This document shows, piece by piece, positions 27,253-34,979 of a stretch of 51,662 nucleotides of DNA (position 1 is the first letter of the stretch; every line of letters begins with the position of its first letter). The notes under the pieces were generated by a model. That model did not search any database. It was given only the letters and a program-made list of their open reading frames with translations, and was not told where the DNA came from. Origin of the DNA: Candidatus Cloacimonadota bacterium (GTDB lineage Bacteria; Cloacimonadota; Cloacimonadia; Cloacimonadales; Cloacimonadaceae); contig JASKKR010000021.1 of assembly GCA_030154085.1 (NCBI GenBank), positions 1 to 51,662 of the forward strand, given 5' to 3'. A program made the position numbers and the translations under genes.

Positions 27253-27444
27253 ATGTCAAGCATCTTTAAATATAATGACCAAGATCTCGGAACTAAGTAT
27301 ATAGTGGTCTCGAAAATCAGAGAAATCAGCAAAACATTCGGAGAACTTGTCGTCACATTTGATAATGGTGACAAGAGCTTTATATCCGTCGAGAATCCTG
27401 AAGAGACTCTTAAGGATTTGATCGAAGCCATCAAGAAGATCTAG
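27253..27444 (+). CDS. Small uncharacterised protein
   Basis: The 63-aa reading frame has AAGGAAG 6 nt before its ATG and TATAAT at 27208-27213, so it looks expressed. The product is soluble and mixed-charge: one predicted beta-rich part (KYIVVSKIREI, ELVVTFDNGDKSFISVE) and a C-terminal helix (PEETLKDLIEAIKKI). It resembles small single-domain proteins that pack strands against a helix, but I do not recognise the family. The opposite strand is also open, so coding on plus is favoured mainly by the ribosome site. Confidence 0.58.
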   Translation: MSSIFKYNDQDLGTKYIVVSKIREISKTFGELVVTFDNGDKSFISVENPEETLKDLIEAIKKI

Positions 27445-27485
27445 CATAGTTCCATTTTTCAGCCATTAAGTAGTTGGAATATAAT

Positions 27486-27556
27486 CCCTTCTGAAGCCTT
27501 CCTCTTTTCTCGCTCATTTGAGCAGCGGGCAAGAAATGAGAAAATAAGGAGTTAAC
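27486..27556 (-). repeat. Dispersed hairpin repeat, copy 4 (diverged)
   Basis: In minus-strand reading this copy has GTTAACTCCTTATTTTC and then a stem (CTCATTTCTTGC with GCGAGAAAAGAG, 11 of 12 positions paired counting one G-T). Relative to copy 1, the second stem pair changes from C-G to T-A on both sides, a compensatory change. The downstream half of the unit is not recognisable here. Confidence 0.72.
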
Positions 27557-27709
27557 CATACCCGACCAAAATGTGTAAACTAAGCGGTAATTTTGCGCAT
27601 ACTATTATCATAACACACACAATATACCAATCTCCCACCCTTTTAACGTAAAATACCAATTCAAGATCGTTGCCACTGAGAAAGGACAACGAATTAATGT
27701 AAGTTCTTT

Positions 27710-27749
27710 AGATATAAAATCAAAGTATGGAGGCTAACCCCCATACTTT
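27710..27749 (-). terminator. Probable terminator of the rpmH-jag operon
   Basis: AAAGTATGG (27722-27730) pairs with CCATACTTT (27741-27749). In minus-strand reading the stem is followed by GATTTTATATC, a moderate T-rich tail. It lies about 135 nt past the MBL hydrolase stop. It may also work weakly on the plus strand for the small gene ending at 27444. Confidence 0.5.
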
Positions 27750-27883
27750 AAATATAGCTAGGAATGCAAAGGTAAATTCGAGAATGCCCGGCAAACCAAT
27801 ACTTTTTAATTAATTACTTTGTGTTCTCACAGGATCGGCAATGATCTCCTCGGGACTCATTATCCAGCAAGACCATACACGAT

Positions 27884-28684
27884 TTATGTAACTTTAAGAT
27901 CTGACACGGGAATCTGCCAAACATTTGGATCATGGTTTAGCAGGAGATATCCATCTCTTTCTTGGAGACGACGATAGAGCATTCTCTTTGATTCGACGGT
28001 TTCTGCCCGGTAGATGTCGTAGGCAGAAGTTATTGCCAAAGAGCTGTGAAACTTTGTGGCAACTATATCTCCGGCATAAATATAATATCCGTCATCAGCT
28101 TCTATAGAAACTGCTTGATGACCGATTGTGTGTCCTCCGGTCTTAATGCATATGACTCCGGGGGCGATCTCTTGCTCTCCATCGATCAAAGTGAAGTCGC
28201 CGGAAGTTTCTAACAGTGCAAGCTGATGCTCAAAGTCGTAAGCAGCCTTATTTGTACTATCTGGGTTTTTTGCCATTTCCCATTCCTCTTTTTGGATCCA
28301 ATATTTGGCATTGGGAAAAGTGAGTCGATCCGTATCCAAAAAGGCAGTTATAATTCCTCCTGCATGATCAAAATGAAGATGTGTCATGACTACATCGGTT
28401 ATGTCTTTATCTCGATATCCTAATTCGCCTAAAGTGGCTGGCAAGACAAAATCGCTGGGTCGATAGATTTCTTTTTGCTTTTCTGATAGTCTATTTCCCA
28501 GACCTGTATCGACTAATATGCGGCGATCAGGAGTGACAATCAAGAGCAGATTTAGATCCATCTTCTTGCGGCGTTTCTCATCGGTCTGGAACTCACTGTT
28601 CCAGATGGCATAGGGCAGCACACCCATAAGTGCCCCGGAGTCTGACCAATAATGCCCGGCATGAATCTTGAAAATTTTAGTCAA
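27884..28684 (-). CDS. MBL-fold metallohydrolase
   Basis: The 266-aa protein is a metallo-beta-lactamase-fold hydrolase: LVDTGLGNR, the zinc motif THLHFDHAGG, then TGGHTIGHQAV, YAGDIVATK and a late LNHDP. It resembles lactonase-like and glyoxalase-like members; the substrate is unknown. I chose the TTG at 28684, 6 nt after GGAG, which gives the usual N-terminus; the ATG-started frame from 28795 would run 119 nt into jag. It overlaps the jag stop by 8 nt, so it is probably coupled to the operon. Confidence 0.85.
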   Translation of the reverse strand: MTKIFKIHAGHYWSDSGALMGVLPYAIWNSEFQTDEKRRKKMDLNLLLIVTPDRRILVDTGLGNRLSEKQKEIYRPSDFVLPATLGELGYRDKDITDVVMTHLHFDHAGGIITAFLDTDRLTFPNAKYWIQKEEWEMAKNPDSTNKAAYDFEHQLALLETSGDFTLIDGEQEIAPGVICIKTGGHTIGHQAVSIEADDGYYIYAGDIVATKFHSSLAITSAYDIYRAETVESKRMLYRRLQERDGYLLLNHDPNVWQIPVSDLKVT

Positions 28685-29531
28685 TCTTGTCTCCGGAAAC
28701 GGTTTTTGGCTTTGATCTTGGACGTGAATTACGAGGTGCTTTAGGTTTACTATAAGTCTTTTCTTCACTCGGATCATTATGCTTCTGATTATCATTTGCC
28801 AAAGGGTTTGCAGAGTTTCTGGGTCGTCGTGGGCTGCGGAGTTTTGGGCTTTTCTTTTCTCCCTGTTTTACTTTTGCGCAAGAATTTTCTAAACGTACTT
28901 CGGATTCCTTTTGTTTTGAAGAGAAGATCACTATTCGTTTATTTTCTCCTTCGCCGATAGTGAGAGTTCTGAGTCCCTTGTCTTGTTCAACATGGCGATG
29001 AATGATCCTTCTTTCACCGGGGCTCATAGGTCCCAGTGTGAGAGATTTTCCACGAATCTTGATTTTGTTTATCTGGGGAAGATATTTTTGCAAAAACTGC
29101 GATTCGCGGCGTTCTCGATAGCCATCAGCATCGAGGTAGATCCGGTCGATATTCTTATCATCTTCAAATACTCGATTCACAAGATACTGGAGTGTCTCGA
29201 GCATTGATCCGTTTTTCCCGATAATAAAGCCAGCTTCGACTACTCCCTCGATTGTCAGGTAGAGTGTCTTGCCATCAGTCTTGGTTTTGATCTGACCAAA
29301 GCTGACTCCCATTTTTTTCAATAAAGTCTCAAGATAGAGTCTAACCCTGTCTGCACTTTCTGGTACATGAAAGCGTACCAGTGCTACCTTATTTGCAAAA
29401 AGTCCAAAGAATCCCTTACTGGGGCGTTTTAAAATCTCATACTGAAGTTCGTGATCTCGAATATTGTTTTCACGACGGAACTTGCGGATGATTTCCTCTA
29501 CAGAAAATCCGCTTTTATCGATAGTGGTCAT
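28677..29531 (-). CDS. jag: Jag/KhpB RNA-binding protein
   Basis: The 284-aa protein has a Jag N-terminal domain (SGFSVEEIIRKF...RPSKGFFGLFANKVALV), a KH domain with GFIIGKNGSMLETLQYLVNRV and an R3H domain (MSPGERRIIHRHVEQDKGLRTLTIGEGENKRIVI). A basic, low-complexity tail of about 80 residues (Lys, Arg, Pro, Ser) follows and is longer than usual; it may bind RNA or ribosomes. Jag/KhpB acts as an RNA chaperone and influences cell elongation in other bacteria. It follows yidC by 6 nt, the classical order. Confidence 0.92.
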   Translation of the reverse strand: MTTIDKSGFSVEEIIRKFRRENNIRDHELQYEILKRPSKGFFGLFANKVALVRFHVPESADRVRLYLETLLKKMGVSFGQIKTKTDGKTLYLTIEGVVEAGFIIGKNGSMLETLQYLVNRVFEDDKNIDRIYLDADGYRERRESQFLQKYLPQINKIKIRGKSLTLGPMSPGERRIIHRHVEQDKGLRTLTIGEGENKRIVIFSSKQKESEVRLENSCAKVKQGEKKSPKLRSPRRPRNSANPLANDNQKHNDPSEEKTYSKPKAPRNSRPRSKPKTVSGDKID

Positions 29532-29537
29532 TAATTA

Positions 29538-31169
29538 TTATTCCTTATTTCTGTGATGTTTGAGCAGATAATATTGCTGAATTACAGTGAAGACATTGAA
29601 TACCGTCCAGTATAGAACTAGACCGGCAGGCATATTTCTGAAGATGAAAAACATCATTATAGGCATAATCCATGTCATCATCTTTTGGGAAGACTGAGCC
29701 GCCTTCTGTCTGTCGTCCATATCATCAATATTAGCTGGTTTGGGTTGCATCATCTTGGATTGAATAATCATAAACAAACCCATGAGGATGGGAAGTATCA
29801 TATAAGGATCTGGCTCAGAGAGATCCTTTAACCATAAGACAAATCCTGCATTGCGCATATCTAATGAATAACGCAATACATTGTAAAGTGCGAAGAAGAT
29901 CGGCATCTGAAGTAAGAGTGGCAGGCATCCAGAGAGAGGATTAGCTCCTACTTCCTTATAGAGCTTACTCATCTCTACCTGCAGAGTCTTGGGGTCGTCC
30001 TTATATTTCTTTTGCAAAGCCTGCATCTGAGGCTGAATTTCCTGCATTTTCAAGGATGTGCTCATGCTCTTATGCGAGAGGGGATGCAATACGATCTTGA
30101 GTAAAAAGGCAAAAATGATGATTACTACACCATAGTTTCGGACATAGCTATGTAGCCAACTGAGGAACCAAGCGAAGAAATTTGTCAGCCACCGCAGCCA
30201 ATTGTATCCACGCTCAGCGATGTTTTCCATCTGTCTGCCGTATCCTTTGAGGATATCGGAATCAGCAGGACCTGCGACTAAGACAAAACTTTGCTCCCAA
30301 CTTGATTTGGGATCTTTGTGAAAACTGTCTATACTAAAACCAGGATTTTTGGTATTAGGATTCACACTGACACTGAAGCTCTTGGATAATGGAGGCTCAA
30401 TCTCCTGCAGAGCTAAGGTGAAATACTTACTGCGTACTGCCGCCCAGCCAAAGCTGCTAAAATTTCCCTGAGGTGGATTCTTTTGTATCTTGGATAGCGA
30501 CTGTTTCATGAATTCACCTTCAGCATAGAGCATAAAGCGATAATCCTGATTTTTGTAACGAGTGTTGATCTCACTATCGGCGATACCGGCATCTAGATTT
30601 AGGCGTAAACCATTCACATTTCCGATACCTTGCACTCTGGTATCCAAGCGAATGCCATATAAATCATCCAGAGTGTAGATCTTTTGCACCTGAGGATTCT
30701 CTTTTTCTCCAATGTAAAAAATGAGGTTGCGATCATTACTTTGAGGAGAGATGGAAAAGCTTCTTGTGCCTAGATTTAGGTAGTCTGATCCTTGATATAC
30801 TCCGGTTGCCAATATACTCTCATTTTCTGGGATAAGATCAACTGGTCTAGTCTCGTCTATAAAATACTTCTTAAGCTGAATGGAACTTATCACAGCACCC
30901 TGATTGCTAAAGGTAACTTTCAGGTAGTCGTTTTCCATTGTATACTCTTCGATCTCAACTTCCGATTCGGCTAAGGTATTGTCCGAGATAGGGATTGTAG
31001 CATCAACAGTCGGAGGCTCTGCTTCGGCTTCAACAGCCGGAGATTCGTCTACTTGTTCTTGCACTTGAGCGAGGCGGGCACTTTCCCGCTGTGGTTTCCA
31101 CACAAACTGATCAAACGCCAAGTACAACACCAGCATCAAGATCAACGCAGTAAGGGTTCGTTTATCCAA
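29538..31169 (-). CDS. yidC: Membrane protein insertase YidC
   Basis: The 543-aa protein has an N-terminal membrane helix (MDKRTLTALILMLVLYLAF), a large periplasmic beta-sandwich domain (about 60-330) typical of Gram-negative YidC, and a C-terminal Oxa1 core with five membrane segments (LKIVLHPLSHKSMSTSLKMQ, CLPLLLQMPIFFALYNVL, NMPAGLVLYWTVFNVFTVIQQYYL). It inserts proteins into the inner membrane alone or with Sec. The large periplasmic domain supports a diderm cell plan. It lies 9 nt after yidD. Confidence 0.97.
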   Translation of the reverse strand: MDKRTLTALILMLVLYLAFDQFVWKPQRESARLAQVQEQVDESPAVEAEAEPPTVDATIPISDNTLAESEVEIEEYTMENDYLKVTFSNQGAVISSIQLKKYFIDETRPVDLIPENESILATGVYQGSDYLNLGTRSFSISPQSNDRNLIFYIGEKENPQVQKIYTLDDLYGIRLDTRVQGIGNVNGLRLNLDAGIADSEINTRYKNQDYRFMLYAEGEFMKQSLSKIQKNPPQGNFSSFGWAAVRSKYFTLALQEIEPPLSKSFSVSVNPNTKNPGFSIDSFHKDPKSSWEQSFVLVAGPADSDILKGYGRQMENIAERGYNWLRWLTNFFAWFLSWLHSYVRNYGVVIIIFAFLLKIVLHPLSHKSMSTSLKMQEIQPQMQALQKKYKDDPKTLQVEMSKLYKEVGANPLSGCLPLLLQMPIFFALYNVLRYSLDMRNAGFVLWLKDLSEPDPYMILPILMGLFMIIQSKMMQPKPANIDDMDDRQKAAQSSQKMMTWIMPIMMFFIFRNMPAGLVLYWTVFNVFTVIQQYYLLKHHRNKE

Positions 31170-31178
31170 AATATCTCC

Positions 31179-31421
31179 TTAGGGTAAAGGGTCGTATCCA
31201 CCACGGCTAAAAGGGTTGCAGCGTAAAATGCGCCAAGCGCTTAGTCCTAAAGCTTTGAAAAAATAGTAGCGCTGAAAAGCCTGAAGTGAATAGCTGGAAC
31301 AACTGGGGTAAAATCTGCAGCTCTTAGGCAAGACCGGAGAGATGACCTGCTGATATATGCGAATCATGATTACAAAAAACCTGTTTGGCAGGGTTATTAC
31401 AGTTCGGAAAGCAATTCGCAT
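31179..31421 (-). CDS. yidD: Membrane protein insertion efficiency factor YidD
   Basis: The 80-aa protein has the YidD signature ISPVLPKSCRFYPSCSSYSLQAFQRYYFFKALGLSAWRILRCNPFSRGGYDPLP with its conserved cysteines and an amphipathic N-terminus. It helps YidC-dependent insertion. The start at 31421, 5 nt after GGA, overlaps rnpA by 25 nt; an internal ATG at 31367 would give a shortened protein. Confidence 0.95.
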   Translation of the reverse strand: MRIAFRTVITLPNRFFVIMIRIYQQVISPVLPKSCRFYPSCSSYSLQAFQRYYFFKALGLSAWRILRCNPFSRGGYDPLP

Positions 31422-31729
31422 TGTTCCAAAATTGATAGTTGGTCAGACAACTCGCTGTATGAAAGCTCCGCAGCGCCTTGTCTGGCTATAATGTTCATTT
31501 TGCAGTTTGTAGGCAGGGTATAACTGTGTTCTCGAGCCCATGCCCGAATCCTGCGTTTTAGCCTATTACGCGCTACGGCATTTGCTACCTTTTTGCTGAT
31601 AGTAATCCCCAAAGCGGGACCATCAGTGTCAGATAGCACAGGAATGTAAAAATTCCTGCTTTTTAAAGCGTGTGTGGCGCGTGTAAATTCCATGTACTCC
31701 CGATGTGCTTTGATCCAACGGATCATCAT
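31397..31729 (-). CDS. rnpA: Ribonuclease P protein component
   Basis: The 110-aa basic protein carries the RNase P protein signature, ALGITISKKVANAVARNRLKRRIRAWARE, after an N-terminal strand region (FYIPVLSD). It supports the RNase P RNA in tRNA 5' maturation. I chose the ATG at 31729, one base after the rpmH stop; it lacks a close ribosome site and probably relies on coupling. The same frame stays open to an ATG at 31789 inside rpmH, recalling the overlapping rpmH/rnpA genes of Thermus, so a 130-aa form is possible. Confidence 0.92.
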   Translation of the reverse strand: MMIRWIKAHREYMEFTRATHALKSRNFYIPVLSDTDGPALGITISKKVANAVARNRLKRRIRAWAREHSYTLPTNCKMNIIARQGAAELSYSELSDQLSILEQCELLSEL

Positions 31730-31730
31730 G

Positions 31731-31865
31731 TTATACGCTAAGGCGGATTCTTCCTTTGGCTCTCCGGCGGGCAAGCACTTTCCGACCATTGCGGGTGGCC
31801 ATGCGGCTGCGAAAACCGTGCGTGTTTTTACGAGATCTGTTCGAGGGCTGGTATGTCCTTTTCAT
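31731..31865 (-). CDS. rpmH: Ribosomal protein bL34
   Basis: A 44-codon minus-strand frame encodes a protein that starts [18 protein letters not shown] and ends [10 protein letters not shown], an unmistakable bL34. AAGGAG lies 7 nt before its ATG. It heads the rpmH-rnpA-yidD-yidC-jag operon. In many bacteria dnaA and oriC lie just upstream; here the next gene is trxA and no DnaA-box cluster is evident. Confidence 0.97.
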   Translation of the reverse strand: MKRTYQPSNRSRKNTHGFRSRMATRNGRKVLARRRAKGRIRLSV

Positions 31866-31965
31866 GATCCATCTCCTTTGAATTTCCTATTTCTTTCATT
31901 AAGTAGTCAGGTTTTTGATGAGGGCAATTCAGTCAAGTGTTTTTGATACTTTAGAGATGCTTGGC

Positions 31966-31999
31966 AATAAAAATAAAGGACAGCCCCTAGGGACTGTCC
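31966..31999 (-). terminator. Strong terminator of groES-trxA
   Basis: In minus-strand reading, GGACAGTCCC and GGGGCTGTCC (31978-31999) form a 10-bp stem with a 2-base TA at its tip (effectively a tetraloop), followed by TTTATTTTTATT. It lies 26 nt after the trxA stop. Confidence 0.9.
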
Positions 32000-32025
32000 C
32001 CCGTAATTATGAATTGCGCTTTGCT

Positions 32026-32346
32026 TCAGATGTGAGCTTTGAGCTTCTCTATGATCTTGTCTTTCTGTACGAGACCAACTATCTGATCGCTAACGCTGCC
32101 ACCAGTGAAAATCAAAAGAGTTGGAATAGACATGATCGAGTATTTGCTGGCAATATCTGGATTCTCATCAATATTAACCTGGCAAATCTTGACCTTGCCA
32201 TCCACTTCGGTGGCTACTTTTTCAATGATAGGATGAAGGGCCTTACAGGGTCCACACCACGGAGCCCAAAAGTCCACCAATACTGGAATATCACTCTTTA
32301 GAACTTCGGCTTCGAAAGTGTCGGACTTGATTTCTATGATTGCCAT
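32026..32346 (-). CDS. trxA: Thioredoxin
   Basis: The 106-aa protein is a standard thioredoxin with the active site WCGPCK inside VLVDFWAPWCGPCKAL and the cis-Pro loop SIPTLLIF. It reduces protein disulfides in the cytoplasm. It follows groES by 7 nt and ends in a strong terminator, so both are probably one heat-inducible unit under CIRCE control. Confidence 0.97.
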   Translation of the reverse strand: MAIIEIKSDTFEAEVLKSDIPVLVDFWAPWCGPCKALHPIIEKVATEVDGKVKICQVNIDENPDIASKYSIMSIPTLLIFTGGSVSDQIVGLVQKDKIIEKLKAHI

Positions 32347-32353
32347 TTTGCTT

Positions 32354-32626
32354 CTACTCTACCACTGCCAAGATATCGCTCTTGGAAAGAATCAAGTATT
32401 TAACACCTTCTAGTTCAATTTCAGTGCCAGCATATTTGCCATAAAGCACTTTGTCACCTTTCTTCACTACTTTCTTTAGATCTTCATCGTCTCCGACAGC
32501 GATTATTTCCGCAATCTGAGGTTTCTCTTTTGCTGTATCAGGGATGATGATCCCGCCAACTTTCTTCTCTTCGGCATCACTTGCCACTTTGACCACAACG
32601 TGATCTTCAATAGGTCTCAGTTTCAT
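32354..32626 (-). CDS. groES: Co-chaperonin GroES
   Basis: The 90-aa protein matches Gro[15 protein letters not shown], the mobile-loop region [27 protein letters not shown], and [13 protein letters not shown]. It caps the GroEL folding chamber. I chose the ATG at 32626, with GGAGG about 6 nt upstream, over the in-frame ATG at 32638 that lies before that site. groEL is not next to it; trxA takes its place. Confidence 0.96.
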   Translation of the reverse strand: MKLRPIEDHVVVKVASDAEEKKVGGIIIPDTAKEKPQIAEIIAVGDDEDLKKVVKKGDKVLYGKYAGTEIELEGVKYLILSKSDILAVVE

Positions 32627-32657
32627 AATAACCTCCATAGTGTTATGTAAGATTCCT

Positions 32658-32712
32658 AAGGTTTATAATAGTCTATTTAGAATTCTTAGCAAACACTTTT
32701 TTGGAGTGCTAA
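32658..32712 (-). promoter_or_regulatory. CIRCE operator and promoter of groES-trxA
   Basis: Minus-strand reading gives TTAGCACTC, nine bases, GTTTGCTAA (32712-32686). The first half matches the CIRCE consensus perfectly and the second at 7 of 9 positions. A -10 hexamer TATTAT lies at 32670-32665, 17 bases after TTTGCT, so CIRCE overlaps the -35. HrcA would repress this promoter until heat shock. The predicted leader to the groES start is about 32 nt. Confidence 0.85.
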
Positions 32713-32761
32713 TTTTTTGTCAAGACTAAAAGAAGCTTGGCCTTCCCCCATTTTTTTGAGA

Positions 32762-33489
32762 CCGTTTATAAAGAGTCACCGAAAATTGCAAATCGGCTTT
32801 AGCGAGCGACGATCATGGGACCCATATCTGCCTATTATGCGATTATCCTTTTGATGCAGTCACCCTCCCACATCGCTTTGGCAACAATCTTCACACCGGA
32901 GATTATGTCCAATATGAGCTTAGTAACCATCATACTGGCGATAGTGAACCTGAGCTTAACAGTTTGGAAGTAACTGCAGAATAATGTCGTAACGATCGAG
33001 GAAGAGTTTGAAGGTAACATCCTCTTCTATAAGATCAATTTGAGCAGCAATACCCTGTTGGAGTATTGGGGCTATGATGAAGACGGCAGAGCACATCGGC
33101 CTGACTTTCTCTCTGAGGGAGAAGTGGAAAGCAGAATGAACTCCATGCTTATGTCTGATTCTAAAACAAAGACTCAGAGCATGCCGGATGACTTTGCAAA
33201 ACCACGATTCATCAGCCTGTCGCAAAGTGAAAGCATCAGCGTCGGGCGTTCAAACCTCAATTGCGAGGTTAAAGCTCTGGAAGTACCCAACGTAGAAGGC
33301 GTCACATCGGAACTCAGAGCTGCCATCCAAGAACTCAGCAAGGTGCTGGTTTCAGACTCTGTGCCGAAGCTGCTGCCAGCTAAGTTAATGGCAGTGTATA
33401 TGGATAATCCTGAACTTTTTGAAGCCAACAACGGTTTGGTGAAAGAAAGCAACTACAAGCTTTTAAACTATAACAAATCGAACAAGTAG
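32762..33489 (+). pseudogene. Frameshifted gene, possible cold-shock-type N-terminal domain
   Basis: Protein-like sequence runs through several frames. Frame from 32772 reads ...ASDDHGTHI...YPFDAVTLPHRFG and then GDYVQYELSNHHTGD...LEVTAE to a stop at 32982-32984. The adjacent frame continues ENNVVTIEEEFEGNILFY-like coding from 32974, through LLEYWGYDEDGRAHRPDF, to the stop at 33487. A one-base shift near 32980 would join them, and another near 32800 would add an upstream IGFS. The SDDHG...GDYVQYEL pattern recalls a cold-shock domain, but weakly. The C-terminal part is not recognised. No start codon with a ribosome site fits the intact part; TTG at 33040 is the first candidate. Confidence 0.42.
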
Positions 33490-33498
33490 GATGAGATC

Positions 33499-33777
33499 AT
33501 GAAAAGAATTATATACTATCTAATTCCCTTGAGCTTTCTACTGATCTTAGGATCTTGTTTCTACACATCAGAGCCAGATTATCCACGCCCCGAGCCTTGG
33601 CTTTGCAGCATCAATGCCGATGGGACGGGATTCCGGAAGATAAAGAAAGTGGACTTGAGCTTTGGAACAACAGGGTTTTGGGACATCTACATGACCAAAG
33701 ACAATAGGATCATCTTCTATGGGGAAAAGCTGTGGATATCGGAAACGGATACAATCCGCCCTATACAGATCAGCTAA
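33499..33777 (+). CDS. Short lipoprotein, possibly a truncated propeller protein
   Basis: The 92-aa product has a lipoprotein signal with lipobox LILGSC (Cys about residue 20) and then one PD40-like blade (WLCSINADGTGFRKIKKVD) and part of a second (WDIYMTKDNRIIFYGEKLWISETD). Proteins with such blades are normally several hundred residues long, so this is probably a truncated relic that still has a working start (AGGATGAG upstream). It directly follows a frameshifted gene and precedes a gene-poor, decayed region. Confidence 0.55.
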   Translation: MKRIIYYLIPLSFLLILGSCFYTSEPDYPRPEPWLCSINADGTGFRKIKKVDLSFGTTGFWDIYMTKDNRIIFYGEKLWISETDTIRPIQIS

Positions 33778-34040
33778 ATTCTCGTAAAATGGTCAGAGAT
33801 CCTCACTCGTGAATTCCACAGATGGAATGGTCAACAGTCTTATAATATAATTTGCCGGAGAGCGATATCCAGTTATCATGTCGTTAGACGATGTCATATG
33901 ACTAAGTCATATGTACTCCGCTATCGATGCCGAGGAACGCGACAATTAAATTGAGATTATCTAAACCTGAGAACTGAGACTGTATGTTAAGGTTTGCACG
34001 GTTTAACTTCCGGCTATAACCACTTAAAAAGGAACATATT
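33778..34040. other. Intergenic region with a 19-bp perfect palindrome
   Basis: CATATGACT (33895-33903) and AGTCATATG (33905-33913) are exact inverted copies around one base. A smaller inverted repeat (TCGT, three bases, ACGA) lies just left. Two overlapping TATAAT-like hexamers occur at 33841-33850 without a good -35. No coding frame is evident. The palindrome lies about 130 nt upstream of the lmo0937-type gene and may be a regulator site for it. Confidence 0.5.
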
Positions 34041-34184
34041 ATGTTACTTACAATTGGCATTATCCTCATCATACTATGGCTACTTGGATTGGTTACCTCT
34101 TATACTCTAGGCGGTTTCATCCACATCCTTTTGGTCATCGCTGTAATAGCGATCTTGATCAGAATTATTCGCGGGAAAAAATAA
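34041..34184 (+). CDS. lmo0937-type small membrane protein
   Basis: A 47-aa frame starts MLLTIGIILIILWLLGLV and ends IRIIRGKK: two membrane helices joined by a short TSYTLGG turn, with a basic tail. This matches the lmo0937 family of tiny membrane proteins, widespread and often stress-linked, of unknown function. AAAGGAA lies 6-7 nt before the ATG. It looks intact although the surroundings are decayed. Confidence 0.85.
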   Translation: MLLTIGIILIILWLLGLVTSYTLGGFIHILLVIAVIAILIRIIRGKK

Positions 34185-34467
34185 GTATATTAATCCTCGC
34201 GCTTATGTTTATGGGTAGGGAACAGCCAGATTCCCAGTTTTGATGATAAGTACCAGGAAATTAATATACAAAGAATGGTCATCTGTAGAAATTTATTTTA
34301 TTGAAGCGGATATTTTTGCCCAAAGTCACAGTGCTTAAAATCGATCATAAATCAATGTCGGATTTGTTTTCGATGGTTGGTGAAAACCTATTATTTAGTT
34401 CAGGCAATCCCACAACCGCTGAGAAGTGATGTAAATAAATCATTGATTTTGACCCTGTCCCTTTTTT
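34185..34467. other. Intergenic region, no gene seen
   Basis: A small hairpin (GGGAA at 34218-34222, TTCCC at 34231-34235, then AGTTTTG) may be a weak terminator for the lmo0937-type gene. The right end has TTTTGACCCTGTCCC followed by a T-run, which resembles an insertion-sequence end next to the transposase relic. Nothing else is supported. Confidence 0.4.
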
Positions 34468-34826
34468 TTACACCACTCGTAAAGAGACACGTTTGTTATC
34501 GACATCGTTTTCATGGTTTTCACAGTATTTAGCCGGAGGCATGAAGATAAGTTAGCCGTGGGGGCGATTATTATTATTGTAATCGACCTGCCATATCTTC
34601 TTTATCTCTTCTTGGCTTGTCCGAAATGATTTCCTCTTATCTCGCCAACAACTGGCTCTTCCACTTACGTATCTGATTCGGATGTAACGAAAACTCAGAC
34701 GCCAACCTCGCTATAGTCTTTCTTCCCTCGATTGCCGCTATGGCAACCTTGCTCTTAGACTTACCGCTGTAAGTGCTACGCTTTTTATTTGAACCTCCCA
34801 CGGTCGTACTTTTTTCATCGTTTGGT
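34468..34826 (-). mobile_element. IS3-family relic: orfA fragment joined to orfB tail
   Basis: In minus-strand reading, 34826-34637 encodes an OrfA-like helix-turn-helix (KSKVAIAAIEGRKTIARLASEFSL, then HPNQIRKWKSQLL) ending in a stop. Directly after it, 34636-34468 encodes the tail of an OrfB integrase: EEIKKIWQVDYNNNNRPHG, an in-frame TAA, then MPPAKYCENHEN. The DDE catalytic core, some 700-800 bp in intact elements, is missing. OrfA also lacks a proper start. The element is dead; I could not find a matching pair of terminal inverted repeats. Confidence 0.8.
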
Positions 34827-34848
34827 TAATGTTTACAAAAAACTAAAT

Positions 34849-34965
34849 CACAAAGCTGTAACTCCTTATTTTCCCGTTTCTTGCTCACTTCTCAAATGGG
34901 GGAGAAACGGGGAAGGCGTCAAGAGCCCATCTTTTTCAACCATTTACGCTCCTAAAATTTAGCAA
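34849..34965 (+). repeat. Dispersed hairpin repeat, copy 2
   Basis: Starts CACAAAGCTGTAACTCCTTA and has the stem CCCGTTTCT (34873-34881) with AGAAACGGG (34903-34911). The downstream part (GGCGTC, AGAGCCCATCTTTTT, CTAAAATT) aligns with copies 1 and 3. It begins about 25 bp from the IS3 relic. Confidence 0.85.
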
Positions 34966-34979
34966 TAAACTTGTCCTAA

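Larger units (their letters stand above)
27445..27883. other. Intergenic region between convergent genes
   Basis: This stretch holds repeat copy 4 (27486-27556, minus strand) and a hairpin at 27722-27749 that probably ends the minus-strand rpmH-jag operon. The rest (about 27560-27720) is AT-rich with no reading frame or RNA I can support. Confidence 0.6.

Noticed and set aside
31866-32025. oriC next to rpmH
   Set aside because: dnaA is absent, no DnaA-box cluster is seen, and the gap is short and contains a terminator.
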